From Aphis gossypii (taxonomy: Eukaryota; Arthropoda; Insecta; Hemiptera; Aphididae), in contig NC_065530.1 in assembly GCF_020184175.1 (NCBI RefSeq), forward strand, positions 21,305,260-21,369,259: 64,000 nucleotides of DNA. The letters run 5' to 3'. The position numbers were made by a program, and so were the translations under genes. Shown here one piece after another: positions 1-12,799 of the stretch. The notes beneath the pieces were generated by a model that saw only the letters and a program-made list of their open reading frames with translations, was not told the origin of the DNA and searched no databases. Positions within the stretch are counted from its first letter, which is position 1. Each line of letters starts with the position of its first letter.

Positions 1-3000
1 ATAAAAAAAATTGAATTACCAAAAAAATTAAATTTGTATGTGCATTCATTTTTTCCTTCAGCGCTAGATAACATTCAATACACTTAATAATATTTCAATG
101 TACGTTTTAATATTGTTAGTTTCGTTTAACAATTAAGCGAACCCAATGAAATGTGTTTGTCTGCAGACAATAATAAAGCTATACGAAATGTCGATTAAGT
201 AAAGTTTTTCAAAACGAACAAAACATGACTTGTCAATTTGCTTGTCCAATGTTTAGACAACCGTCAAAATCTTTAATTATCAAAGTATGATATTGAGCAT
301 TGCAAATCGTACATTAAACAATAAGCTATAATGACATAATAACCTTCGTGTATTAGCCATACTCGCGGCTTAGTAAAATGTTCACACAACATATATCCCA
401 GGTAAATTGGTTAACGGTTTAATGATACGGAGCAACAAAAATCATAATATTATATACTCTACACAGTATTGCAGGAATATGCAGTATTTATGTGTACTGA
501 TTAGTTCATCACAGTCTTAGTCAAATATTTTAAACAAAAAAATATTGTATTAGTAAAAATTCAACGCTTTTTTTAATTGTTGAGTACCCAAATCAATTAA
601 TTTGATAAACATAAAACCCGTTAGTTACAACAATATATAAATAATTTCAATTACCTTAATTACTTTTTTTCAATTTCTATATAATATAGTTAATTTTTTA
701 TGATCGTTAAAAATTTTGCAATTTAAATTATATGCACTGAGAATAATTAGCTAAATTCAACCATAATAATTGTGCTATCAGTTAGGTTAAGTTAAGTTAG
801 GTTAAAGTACGTTTTTTGTTTTTAATAACTTATCTATTAGTGTTGACTTATTTTATATTTTTTATGACATAATCTAGAAAATATCATATTGAGCAAATTT
901 GTTCAGGATGTAACTGCCTCGTTATTACAACACTAATGTGTGTTTTGATTTTTAATGTGGTATTATTTATGTTTTGTCAATATTATTTCTTTATTTTATT
1001 TGAATTGTAAAAGTATTTTAGAACATGGTCTTTACTAATCAGTTATCTATAGACAATTCTTTATTATAATGAACATTGGTTGAGTGATAGACTTCTCACA
1101 TTCCGACGGTGAATTTTAAGAATAATTAACTTATATTTTTATCATTCATATAAAATCAAATTAAAAAAAAAAAATATTTTTCTAAAAACAAATAAATATC
1201 AGATAAAATTGATTAGGTTGCGTATAAGTGCAAAAATAATATAAAGCGTTTAGATTTTGTCAATCAATTACATTTTCACAGAATATATTTTCATTTTCAC
1301 TTTTTTATGCCAATTATGTCCAAAGAAGTTTAAAAGTATTTTAAAATATTGCACTATATGTATTGGATTTTACATTCATAAATAGATAGGCATCACATAA
1401 AAAACAATTGATATTCTGCATTATATAGTATAAACAAACAATTAAGAATTCACAAAACATGTATTAAAATAGATTACTTACAAAAACAGTACATTATATT
1501 ACATAATATAATTCATTCATTTATGAATGGAGTTAAATTTAAAAAATAAAACTTTTGGAAAATTAAAAAAAAAATACTGTGCCAACACTATTCATAAATA
1601 AATGTAAAAATTATCCATGCACGACGAATTATTGTACACATTTAACTACTTTCAAAAGTATTTTAACGATGCATCTATACGTTGAGCTACAGAACTTTTT
1701 TTATGTAAATAAATTTATTTCCTGAAAAACTATGAATTATCACTTTTTGTTTATTTTATATTTTTAGTTTGATCTAAAACCTTAATTACAATTGTTTTTA
1801 TTTAAATTTCATAAATACAAGGTTTTTTTGTACAGGTATTTAATATTAATATTGTTTTTGTATAATATTTAAAATCACGTTAGCATTTCTTAGTAATACT
1901 GAACTGTTGAAATAACTGTTTATAAAAACAAAAAAAAAATTAGTTGAAAAAAATTGTAAAAAATTGTATTTAATAATATATTTGAATACATTTTTATCAT
2001 AATATAAATATAATAATATAATTACTAAGAATTGAATAAATCAAAAAATATGTTTATATAAATTTATACAAATATGTTTATTATTACTAAAATGTTTAAA
2101 ATTTAAAATTCTATTAACTCAAAGAGAAACAATCTAACCGAAATTTTATTGCATTATTATTAGATAACTATAAACGTAGTTCTAAATATCAGGTTTCTGT
2201 AAAATACAATAACATTTTAATGGAAAAATTTTATAAATTTTTAGTTTATCTTCGCCTAAAGTGTCATTCCTCATGTCTATAAACATAATATCACTTATCA
2301 GCATTGTTACGTCCACTATCCAACTTTATTTAATCTACAAAAACGACGATACCACATTATTCATTCATATTTTGATTCGACTTTACTCTTTTTCTAGAAT
2401 CTTGTTTTTTGCTGTCTAACTATGTGAATGTACAATAGCATTCAATAAAATATATCGTAAAATTGATAAAAATTTGAAAATTGTGTTACCTGATTTATTT
2501 TTAAAATTCCTTTGCTATTAGTAATAAAATTCACAGTTTGTATTGAATGAATTAGTTATTTATACAACGATCAAACATTTTTTAGTAATAAATTATTATA
2601 TTGTATGTAATTGTTAATTCAATTTAACGAAATTAAGCATTTTTAAATAGCTACTTGCGGTAGATTAAGTCTCTCTCGAATGAGTCATAATTGAATTACT
2701 AAAAATAAAATGTATTTTATTTATAAGAATCGGGAATCAAGTTAAAAAAAAATAATTCATTCAATTTCAAGTTAATTTCTAATGACAGGATATTACATGA
2801 TTCTATATATTATGAGTAATAATTTACTATGTTTTATTGTAAATAATTTTACTTGGTTAGGTGGTAATAATATTACTATTTAACGATTGTTGGTGCCTGA
2901 TGAGTTATAAGATATTTGTTGCAAAATTCTCTTACAGAATTTGTCTAAATTTGTTAAATTAATAAATTATTTTCATGATAAAGCTTTAAATAAACAATAT

Positions 3001-4090
3001 TAAGTTAAATATTTAAGTTGTAATAAGTTACACAAAACTGTTAAAAATATACATAAAAAATGAGTTTGTCCCTAATTTGTTAACTTCATATAAAACTCAA
3101 TATAAAACAGTTTGATGGCTCAGATTGTTTAATATGAAATCACTAAAGTCGATATAAATATTTTGTATAGACTTTTACTTCTTGTATTGTTATGTTAGCA
3201 ATGAACAACAATTATATCATAAAATAGATAATATTCGTAATTCCTTGAACCAGATGGCACTTAAATAACACACAGTTTTCACCCTCTTAGTAGATACGTT
3301 TTTAGGTAAACAAGCATTGTCAAGTACTTAAGAAGTACAACAATACTCGATTCTAAGACTTGAAATTTAGTGAAATTCGTACGGAAATGAGATTATTTTC
3401 AGTAGCCTCTTTGATAGCTGCTAAGTATAAATACACTTGAACACAAAAGTATTTGAAATCATTGAACGTAATACAAATGATAAGAAATATCTTTAAGAGG
3501 ATCCTCAACGACTGTATTTGTTTTTCCCTGTCTACTCTATTATATACATTGCGATGAAGCTACTTTCTGCATATACAGAGTGACTTATTACTTAAATTTA
3601 ATAAGAGTGTTGTAAAAAATAAAAAATAAATAACGGGGTGATATTTTTAAAAATGCATTTTTTTCATAATATAATAGTGTTTATTCACAAGCGGTAGTTA
3701 AAAAATGTTTACACGTATAATAATATAGTAAACGATTTTCGATTAGATTTTGACGACAGTAGTGAGATGTAACGGAACAAAGAATGATTTATTCTGATCT
3801 GTCAGGGAAAAGGAAAACAACGAAAGAAATAAAGACACGAACAACTCGATTTGTGAGACCATTTGGTAGGTACTTACAATAACAAAAATAATAATGATAA
3901 ACATAATACAATATCAGTGAACGGTGGAGTCAATGTTGTATTATACTCGCTGTTACGATGATAATATTGTTTTTATCTACTGCAGTGGGAGTAAGGATCT
4001 CCGGAAATGGACAAAACTAAATTAAACGAAACCATAACGGCGCATTTGCTCTCGTGCAACATGAGTATAATATACGTATATGTATATATG
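1..4090. other. Gene-poor AT-rich sequence
   Basis: No exon, RNA gene or complete mobile element was recognised on either strand. The stretch is AT-rich with homopolymer runs and stop codons in all frames. A short TTAGGTTAAG-type run near 784-806 is too brief to be a telomeric array. Confidence 0.6.
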
Positions 4091-4097
4091 CGCACGC

Positions 4098-4120
4098 TAT
4101 ATATATATATATATATATAT
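4098..4120. repeat. (AT)n microsatellite
   Basis: An uninterrupted TA dinucleotide run sits just upstream of the GC-rich promoter patch. It is probably a simple length-variable repeat. Confidence 0.85.
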
Positions 4121-4289
4121 CGTATTATATTCCAGTAAGACTGCTTGAAAAATAGTCTGACTGTGAAATCGTATAATAAAAATATTATTGTATTATTATA
4201 TGCGCATAAATTTGAAGGGTCGAGTGAAAAAAAAAAAAAAATAACAATAATAAAAACCGTCTTCGCCTTACGACAACAACATAATATTA

Positions 4290-4633
4290 CGACGAGACTC
4301 ACACGACGAAGGCGTCGTCCGCCGTCCGGAGGTTGCGTTCGCGGCGATGGCGCGGGCGGTGGTGGCGCTTGCGCTCGACGAGCGTTTCGCGCGCATATCG
4401 ACAGCTCCTTCCCCGGACGGCGTCGGCGGTCAGTGCGACTCCGAGGCTTTGCGAGATGCGACCGTCCGACGCCGCCGCCACCGTTGCCGATGACTTGCGG
4501 TAGGCCTTTGTCGTGACATTTGAGTTTTCTATCCGCCGACAGTGGCGGACGTTTAAACGCTCCACCGATACTACAAACGCCATCACCATTTACTGTTGGT
4601 TGAGCTCGTCGTCTCCCACTGGGAGACATAACT
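4290..4633 (+). promoter_or_regulatory. CpG-rich promoter / 5' UTR patch
   Basis: The base composition switches abruptly from strongly AT-rich to GC-rich with many CpG dinucleotides (for example around 4310-4480). A coding start with a usable downstream splice donor follows at 4634. In this genome such patches occur only here, at 12.3-12.7 kb and at 58.0-58.3 kb, and two of the three precede a likely first coding exon. I read it as the promoter and 5' UTR of the small + strand gene at 4634. The long minus-strand open frame through it is an effect of GC composition. Confidence 0.5.
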
Positions 4634-7600
4634 ATGGACCGTCAGCGCTGGGTGGAAAGAGAGGTACAGGGTGAAATGCTATGATATTTATAATATATAG
4701 GTACTATAGGTACATGTAGGTATAGGTAACAAATAGCTCTCCCTTATGTCCCTTTCCTTTATTGAAAATCGTATATTTCACCCCACCCCCTCTCCATCTT
4801 CAAACACCCACCAACACTTGTTATTAGCCCGTCTTCGTCCTCAAACCTATCACAACCAGCAGTGTGTCACCACTGTACTTTGTTTTCCAGGAAAACATAA
4901 AAATAATAAAAATTCAGATCGAAATGAGATATAGTCGTCTCATGACAGTATCACCTATACTATTGTATAACTTACTGCAACTGTTGTTGACTTGTTGTTA
5001 TGTTTGTTTGCTGCAGGCACCTTCCCGAACGTCGCAATGCAAGAAGTGGAGAGGGCCAAGGCTAGACATATGGCAAAAAAACAAAACAGTGAGTGTATAA
5101 TAATAATAATAATAATCTATTGTTGCGATAACACGATGATAATATTAACATTATTTACCTACTACACGTCTCGCCGAAATTGGATACCTATAAGTAGACT
5201 AAATGGACATGACTGCACACACCCACCTACACACACACACATGTATCACATACACGACGACGATGGCAACAACTATAACGACGATGATCGTGGAATATAT
5301 TAATATTATTATTGTGTTAGATCAATCTTATGGGCACTAAATTCCAATACCCGTTGACTAGTCAATTTTTTTCGCTCTTACTCCCTGATTCTACGTTTTG
5401 TTACGTTATAATACAATATAATATAGTTAACGTCGCTGTACGGTTCGTAATAATTGTTATTCCGCTTTCATTGCGATTTAATATCGTGTACAGTCGTTAA
5501 CCGCGAAAGTTTATAGTTCAGCGTTCTTATATACAGTCACAATAACACGTTATAATATGCACTCACCCTCCGTTTGAACGATACATATATGATTGGAAGA
5601 TTGCTGACGTTTTCCACTCGCGAAATCAAAGTCATGTTTACGTAGAAAAATAATACAAAACTATAACGATAGTTATTTTTCGCTTATGAAAAACATTATG
5701 TTAAACAATTTCGTACATTGTGATTGTGATATTGTTAATACTCGACTGCCTTGTTGTGATGTTAAAGATCATGACGTCCAAAAATCCGTACTCAAAATCA
5801 TATTTTATGCGTTTAAAAGGTCATTCGGACTATAATGTTAACATACAAACGACCCAATGCTTCCTAAGAAACACCATACATATTTATTATCAAACTATAA
5901 GAAATTTAACACACTTTCTATACCTGGAGTGTTATACATCTCATTTAAACAAAATTTCCACATATTATTATAATATCAAATCCTTGTTTCGAAAAAAATA
6001 ATAATCATTATGAACATACTATTAAAATAATTTATGCAATTTAATATGTTTTATTATGTACATGCATTTTAAAAATAGTGATAAAACATGAAAGACTTTA
6101 ACTATTTATTCATTTAAATAATGTTAAATATTAAATATTAAAACCTGTAAAAGTTTTAAATACAGTGCATTTAATCTGTACTATATATTTTACAATGGGT
6201 ATCGTTCTACCATAGTTATAATGATTTGATTTGATTTTGGAATCAAAATGGGATTTGTTTCGTATAAATATTGCAAAAACGACGAAGTTTATAATCCAGT
6301 AATGTGTTTTATTTTGATGATGCGTAGTAATGATAATGTAGGTGAAGTAATTTCTTAATGTTAGGTCAAGGTAACGTGAGCAATTTGTGGAATTCAGGTG
6401 TGCGTGTGTGTGTGCATGTTTACTGATGTTTTTCAGGGTGCAAAGAATGTCACATTCATATACGTTTAGAAATTCAGATTATTATTATTTATTAATTACG
6501 CAGTTATTATTCTATAAACAAATAAATGTAAAATGTTTTTTTTTTTGTGTAAATTATTACATTAAAAGTGCCTATCTTAGAAGTAAATTAAAATTATACA
6601 CAGGTACTTGACATTTAAAATAATTACTAAGCAAAACCAGTCATCGTTTGAAGTTTAACGAAATAAATTATAATTCACAGAATTATTAAAAAAAAAAAAA
6701 CATAAAAATAACTATGGGCATTATAGACATTAATGATTCATTGTGAAAAAACAATCATACTATACATTTACATTATATATACATGTATATATATATATAA
6801 TAAATAAATATATGATACATATACTTATTAAAAAATCTATAATAAAAAATAAAAATAGCTTAATTTTTTACAAATTTGAATAAAATAATTTCAAGTACTT
6901 AATTGAATTATGTACATTTATTTTTTAAAACTTAAAAGATCATAATTAAAATATTGTATATTAGTTTATAATATTATTATTTAATAACAACATATTATTT
7001 TTAAATAGATTTTTTATGTATATTTTCTATTCTAAAATTCAATAGGGCATTATTAGTCTCAAATATTTTTATCACAAATATACATATGAAGTATAGAATG
7101 TCGTATCTATCTAGTCAAAATTAATTAATTCAATTAAGATATAAATTATTATGATAAAATTTTAAAAATTAAAATCTTTACGTCTTAGTAGTTATAACAT
7201 TACAGTAAGATAGTTTTTTTTTTTTTTTATCATATTAAATCAATTAACTCTTTTTTTTTTACATAGGTAAGGGCATTGTTGGATGTATGTCTAGTAAATT
7301 ATCATATTAATATAATATAAACCCAATACTAATACATAATTGATAAACATATATTTGTTGATCTGTAATGTATTGAATCTTCAAAGATCTTTTATGCAAA
7401 GTACACAAAATATACATGCGAGAATATAATATTATGATTTATGGACAACAATAGAATACCTATATTCTCAGTCAACTCGACATCACTTTAAAAATTGTTA
7501 TATTACCTACTATTTGTAAGAGTAGATTTATTCATTATTTTTATCTTTTATATTTTATATGTTACCAATATATTATACACAAAACATTTTATACGGAAAA

Positions 7601-8540
7601 TTACTTATATGAATAACGTGGATTTTCATTAGAGTGCATTGTTAATAATTGTTATTTGAATTAGCTTACATGGTTGGATGATATGTGGGAACATTTGTCA
7701 ATCGGTTGTTGATTCAAAGTTTAAACTGTTATTGTATTCGTCTAAATTTATGTTCAGCTGGAAACCATAAATCGGACTAGTATTATTTCTTGAATGTCCA
7801 TAAAACAAAACTGTCAATATTATTCAATATATACTATTATGAATAATGAAAACCTGCACTGGACGCTAACCTAAGCGATCAGTATCGGAATGTTATTTTC
7901 ACTGGCATCGTATTTTTCACCCTTACTCGAATAATGTCATATCAAATTACTATGATAACAGTTGAATAACGCTTTTATACATGTATTTTATATTTATTTT
8001 ACGCTGTGATGTTATATAAATATCGTATGAATATAATAGTGCATTAAACTGTAGTAATATTAAAGTGCATATTTTGTATACAATAAATAAAATATGTATC
8101 AGATATTAATATATTTAATGTTTATGAGCATAACGGATTATCTGAATTATGTTAACTTAAATTTCTAAATGATCTACAAATTCAATTTTTTATAAAATAT
8201 TCAGTCTAATGTAATATTTTTTGCGAAAATATTATGATTAAATTATAGGCTATGCGTTTAAAGTTCCTCCATTGAACGGCTTCTTCATTCTGTGTCTCTG
8301 TGAACTATATATTATTTTCCTCATACATATTCACTTATTGTTTCATATTTGAGTAGGTTATTCAATAAAAACTTATTTAATATATGTTATATATGTATAT
8401 ACATTTAAGCCAAGATAGATTTTGAATTTAGGCATTTTAATAAAAATCAATTTTTTATAGGCAAAGTAGAACGGCAAAAATCATCAGACAAAACGTTATC
8501 CAAAGCACCAAGTATTGAGACCAAAAAACAAGAAAAATGA
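4634..8540 (+). CDS. Small charged protein, 62 aa, three exons; unknown function
   Basis: Exons read as 4634-4670, 5017-5088 and 8461-8540, joined in phases 1 and 1. An in-frame TGA at 4601 lies upstream of the ATG, so 4634 is the first Met of the exon. The first intron uses a moderate donor (CAGG|gtgaaa) and a strong acceptor (tttgctgcag). The second uses a near-consensus donor (gtgagt) and the acceptor ttttttatag. The product begins MDRQRWVEREVQ, continues through a segment containing VAMQEVERAKARHMAKKQ and ends in a Lys/Ser-rich tail. There is no signal peptide or membrane segment; the middle is likely helical and the tail disordered. An AATAAA lies 81 bases after the stop. The frame stays open across both junctions, which is the main argument that it is real. 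I do not recognise the family. The weakest point is exon 1, because another donor (GAG|gtacag) would put exon 2 in a frame that stops early in exon 3. Confidence 0.55.
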
Positions 8541-11500
8541 AAAACAATATTCACATATTAAAGGTATTATTTACATAATAATAGTATAATAATACGTTTA
8601 CTTGTGGTCAAAATTTTAACAATAAACATATGTACTTGCACAATAATATATCATTACATTTTTCATTTTCCATGATGCACACTTGTCATATTGTTTTCAT
8701 ATAAATTATGCGTGCAGTAATTAACTTTGTTACAAGTCATTTGTTTAAATATATAAATAAATACCTATGAAATTAGAAAAAAATCAATTTTAACTGCAGC
8801 TTATTTATTTGCGTGAAACTGAATAACATAAAATATAAATATTGAGCTTTTAAAATGAGTTATTATACTGCTCATTTCTGTTAATCTTCACTTTTTTTGT
8901 TTGTACCCACTCTTATTAACAATATCAGACGAAAATAACTTTTTAATACTTTATTTAAAAATCTAAAAATATTATTGATATAATATTTTGAGAAATAAAA
9001 AACAATTCAGGTAAAGATAGGTTTACGAAGAACTATTGATTCATTTTTTATTTTCAGATTTAATTCACATAATGAATACATTGCATCATATTAAAAAAAT
9101 GTTCATATTTCACCATTTTCAATAATATACAATAATAATTGTTTTTTGTTTCAGATTTTATTTTTTTAGCACTTTCACTGAAAATGATAACAACACAGTA
9201 ATTCGTAATCAAACATACTTCTTTAAGTAGGTACACTATAATATTGTTATTGTAATTTATAACACACATCATAATTTCATTTTATATTTACATAATAATG
9301 ATCGTGTTAATTTTACCTCAAATGTTATCACGTTTCATTTATTCAACGACCAAACATATTTTGTAACGTTTAGAGTGCAGAACAACTATAATAGAAATAT
9401 ATTATGTATTATCTATCTGTTGTAAAATAATTTTATGTCACACATATATTTTTTTTTTTATAAATTTAAAGCTCAAACATCTTTGAATGTTTAATAATAC
9501 TATACGTACTTTGTAAGCGTCTTAGACGTATGTCACACACATTCATATTTATATTATTACACCTATACTATATTTATAGACTTATGCGTAATATGAATGG
9601 AAATAAATAAATATAGTTTCATTTTAACAATTTTTATGATTTATACTCTCATAATCTAACATGAATAAACTACAATATATTTTATTTATCACTATTTAAT
9701 GGCTTATGTGTATTTGAGTCTATTATTTTTTTTTTAGATACATGGGTTTGCGCATTATATTTTTCTCTAACTTATGCAGTTTATTGAAATAGAAATATTT
9801 AATCAATCAAAAAATATATATGTATATATTATATTTTTTACTGAAGTTAGCAAACTTTTTATTAATTTATATTAGATAACAATAATTTATATTGTGAAAA
9901 GAAATTAAATATAACTTTTTAGTTTCATTGTGTGCTTAAGAATTGCTTAACAATTTTTTAACATTACATAATATTTCTTACTGTTATTTTTTTTTTATAA
10001 ATAATAAACTAAAAACTTACTACAATAAAAATAAATTTTCGAATACGAGTATATAAATCATACTATCTATTTAAACATTTGGTATATTACCATAACAGTA
10101 AAATATGACCTAGTATGCTTTATATTTAAAAAAAAAAACACATTTAAGTGCATTGATTAATGTTTGGGTTGTGGCGCTGTTGTTAATGTCAGCTTGGCAT
10201 GATCAAAAACAAATTGGGTACTTAATAAATGAATGGGCAAAAAAAAATGGTCGAAATGTCGTGAACAAAACAGTCCGAGAACAGTTTTTATGATGGTTGT
10301 GAATTTATCAAACTGTCTGTGGTCGGATATTCAAGAAAAATCAATACCCATACACTATATAGTACATAGCGTATACAGAGAACACTAAAAACACGTTATT
10401 TTATTAAAATAATAACTTATAGATGTAGTGTTTATTTATTTATTGTACCTTGCTTTATCTTCTACCTTTATGAAATATAACATAATATACTGTATGACTG
10501 TATATTTTGGCTCAGATGCCAAGTCAAATATTGTGACATAATATTATTGATCTACTTCGCGATTGAAATATAAAACGACGTCGAAAACATGATAATAAAT
10601 CAACGATAAAAGGTCATGAAATATATTTATGGTGACATTTTCAGTTTCTTTTTATATTCTTTGTAGGAAACTTATGTATAAAATATGATATCATACTCAG
10701 ACGAATGAGACGACTGCCGTCGCGTGGGATGTGTCATCGATGTAAATATAGAAACAATAATAATAATATTATGCATCACGCGTTATTTCGACGTGTCCTC
10801 GCTTCCGGTAAAAATACAACGAATCTTGGAAATCAATAATTTGAAACGGCCGGAGAAAAAAGGCAATAAACTAGTTTACTTATTATAGTGTTTTGAGAAT
10901 ACCGCCTACGTGATGCGCATACGCGACGTTTTAATACCAAACTCGCAATGTTTTACGTTTACGTATCTATCTGTATGATATACGCATTTACTGATGGAAA
11001 CAGTTATAAATCTGATTTCAAGAAACAGCTGTTGTTCGCACGAAATGCATAGTTCATTCGAGAGAGAGATAGAGCGAGAGAGAAAGAAAGAGAAAAGTAG
11101 TAGGACGTTTCATGGCATCCGGAACAAAATACGTAGGTACACTTAATTCATTCTGCTGACACAGCGCGATTTCTTTAAACAATAATCTCGAATTCAGTGG
11201 CCACTTCATTTATGTCTGACACACACGAACACCGATTGATCTTAACGTTCAATGGCATTTCCAACAAGTCTCTAAAATGTCTTAAGTGTCTGTACTATTA
11301 TTTCGAAGCGTCTAACTGATTCAAAAATTATTTTTTAAACGTCCGTACCTTTGACGTAAACGTTTATTACGCATAGAAACGATGATTGTACTCGTATATA
11401 ATATTATACTTTAATCATTCTTTATATTTTGAAACAACGAATATGTTGATAATCCTTTTTGAGAACTGTAAAACATTTGTAATTATAATATTATATTATA

Positions 11501-12300
11501 ATCTCATGTCTGAAAAATTTTCTTTTTTTTTTTAGTCATTATGTAATGTATGTTATTTTTCTCCGATTCTGTTCTCAATCGTTTATATTTTAAGGAAAAG
11601 AAAAACTATTTTTTAGCACGGCATGTACTTGCACTTAGCCAAACGATGGTTTTTATCACATAGCAACACAATTATAAATTACAAACGATTTTTCTCATTC
11701 AATATTTCTCGATACTGAAAAACAAATTCGTCGTATCGATCGATAGATAACAAGAAAGTATTTTTTATTTAATGTATAAATTTATATACAGAAAGAAAGT
11801 TTATTTGCAGTTTAGAAACGTATAATAAACTCCTGAAGTTTAAACGATTATAAACGATATAAAATTGTATTAAATTGTTAGTCTACATAGTCTACAATAT
11901 ATATGTATATCTTAAAAATATTTTATCAACATCACGATGTATTGTTTGCATGAAAAAATTATTTTTCAAAGTAAAAACAAAACTTAAACTATTACTCAAA
12001 CGTCTCAAACCATGACATAAATGCATATTGTAGGGATATTATAATACAAGATGTATATGATGTATTTCTATCAAATCAATTGTGAATGTTACAGGTAAGT
12101 GCAGGTGATAACAATGGTACGTTTTCATTTTCGACGAACTAATTATTCACCCGTCATACATCATAGTTCTTAATGATACATGTGATGTTAAGACAACACG
12201 CAACGTGCCTATTATAAAAAGCAATTTATTATCATCACGGACGACGACGTCGAACGAGTTAGATATTATATTATATTATTGATTTTTTTTTTTTTTAGAT
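8541..12300. other. Gene-poor sequence; polyA signal of preceding gene
   Basis: AATAAA at 8621-8626 is the probable polyadenylation signal of the small gene ending at 8540. No further exon, RNA gene or transposon end was recognised. A slightly more CpG-rich stretch at about 10690-10950 has no open frame or motif I can name. Confidence 0.5.
11060..11097. repeat. GA-rich low-complexity tract
   Basis: A purine-only run of GAGA and GAAA units. In insects GA tracts can bind GAGA-type factors, but nothing nearby shows a promoter, so this is recorded only as a simple repeat. Confidence 0.7.
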
Positions 12301-12640
12301 ATATTTAGTGACGTCGGGCAGGACTTAGAAGTATAATTTTAGAAATGACGTCAATCGTCCGCGGTGGACGTACGTCGTATTTTTCAAAATTCGATTTCAA
12401 TGAACATTATTACGGAGACGCAACGGCGGAGTAGGAAGACACTACGGCGGCTAGCTGCAGCCGCGACACGGACGACGCTATTGGCCAGGGCGCAAAACAA
12501 CATTTAAAATAATAATAATAATAATATATACCGAGCAAGGATAACGTTATGTGCGATATATATTATATATTATAATATTATTATTATTATGTACGGTCTG
12601 CCGCCGTCGTCTGCGCGCCGCGGTGTGAGTGAACGACCTC
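12300..12640. promoter_or_regulatory. CpG-rich promoter-like patch with CRE and CCAAT motifs
   Basis: A GC- and CpG-rich island in AT-rich surroundings. It carries a perfect palindromic CRE, TGACGTCA, at 12346-12353 and an inverted CCAAT box (ATTGG) at about 12479. An ATG at 12589 opens a short frame (MYGLPPSSARRG) that reaches a consensus-like donor (gtgagt) at about 12625, so a + strand first exon is possible. No downstream exon could be attached. The motif set suits either a + strand promoter or, because CCAAT points that way, a minus strand one. Confidence 0.45.
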
Positions 12641-12716
12641 CGAAGGTCTTTATCCCGCATTCTTTGACCCAGAAAACCGGCCTACCATTGCCGGACCGGT
12701 GTGTGTTTTTCTCTAT

Positions 12717-12720
<4 letters not shown>

Positions 12721-12770
<50 letters not shown>

Positions 12771-12786
12771 ACACACACACACACAC
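12721..12786. repeat. (CA)n microsatellite
   Basis: About 65 bases of nearly perfect CA dinucleotides with one ACC interruption, directly downstream of the CpG-rich patch. The Thr-His run seen when it is translated is an artefact. Confidence 0.95.
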
Positions 12787-12799
12787 GGCAGCGGCAAGC

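Noticed and set aside
784..810. TTAGGTTAAG-type sequence resembling insect telomere repeats (also near 62905)
   Set aside because: Only one or two imperfect units, not a (TTAGG)n array.
3973..4629. 218-codon minus-strand open frame and overlapping + strand frames
   Set aside because: The first part is GC-rich promoter sequence and the second part translates AT repeats and poly-T. There is no conserved composition and no splice support.
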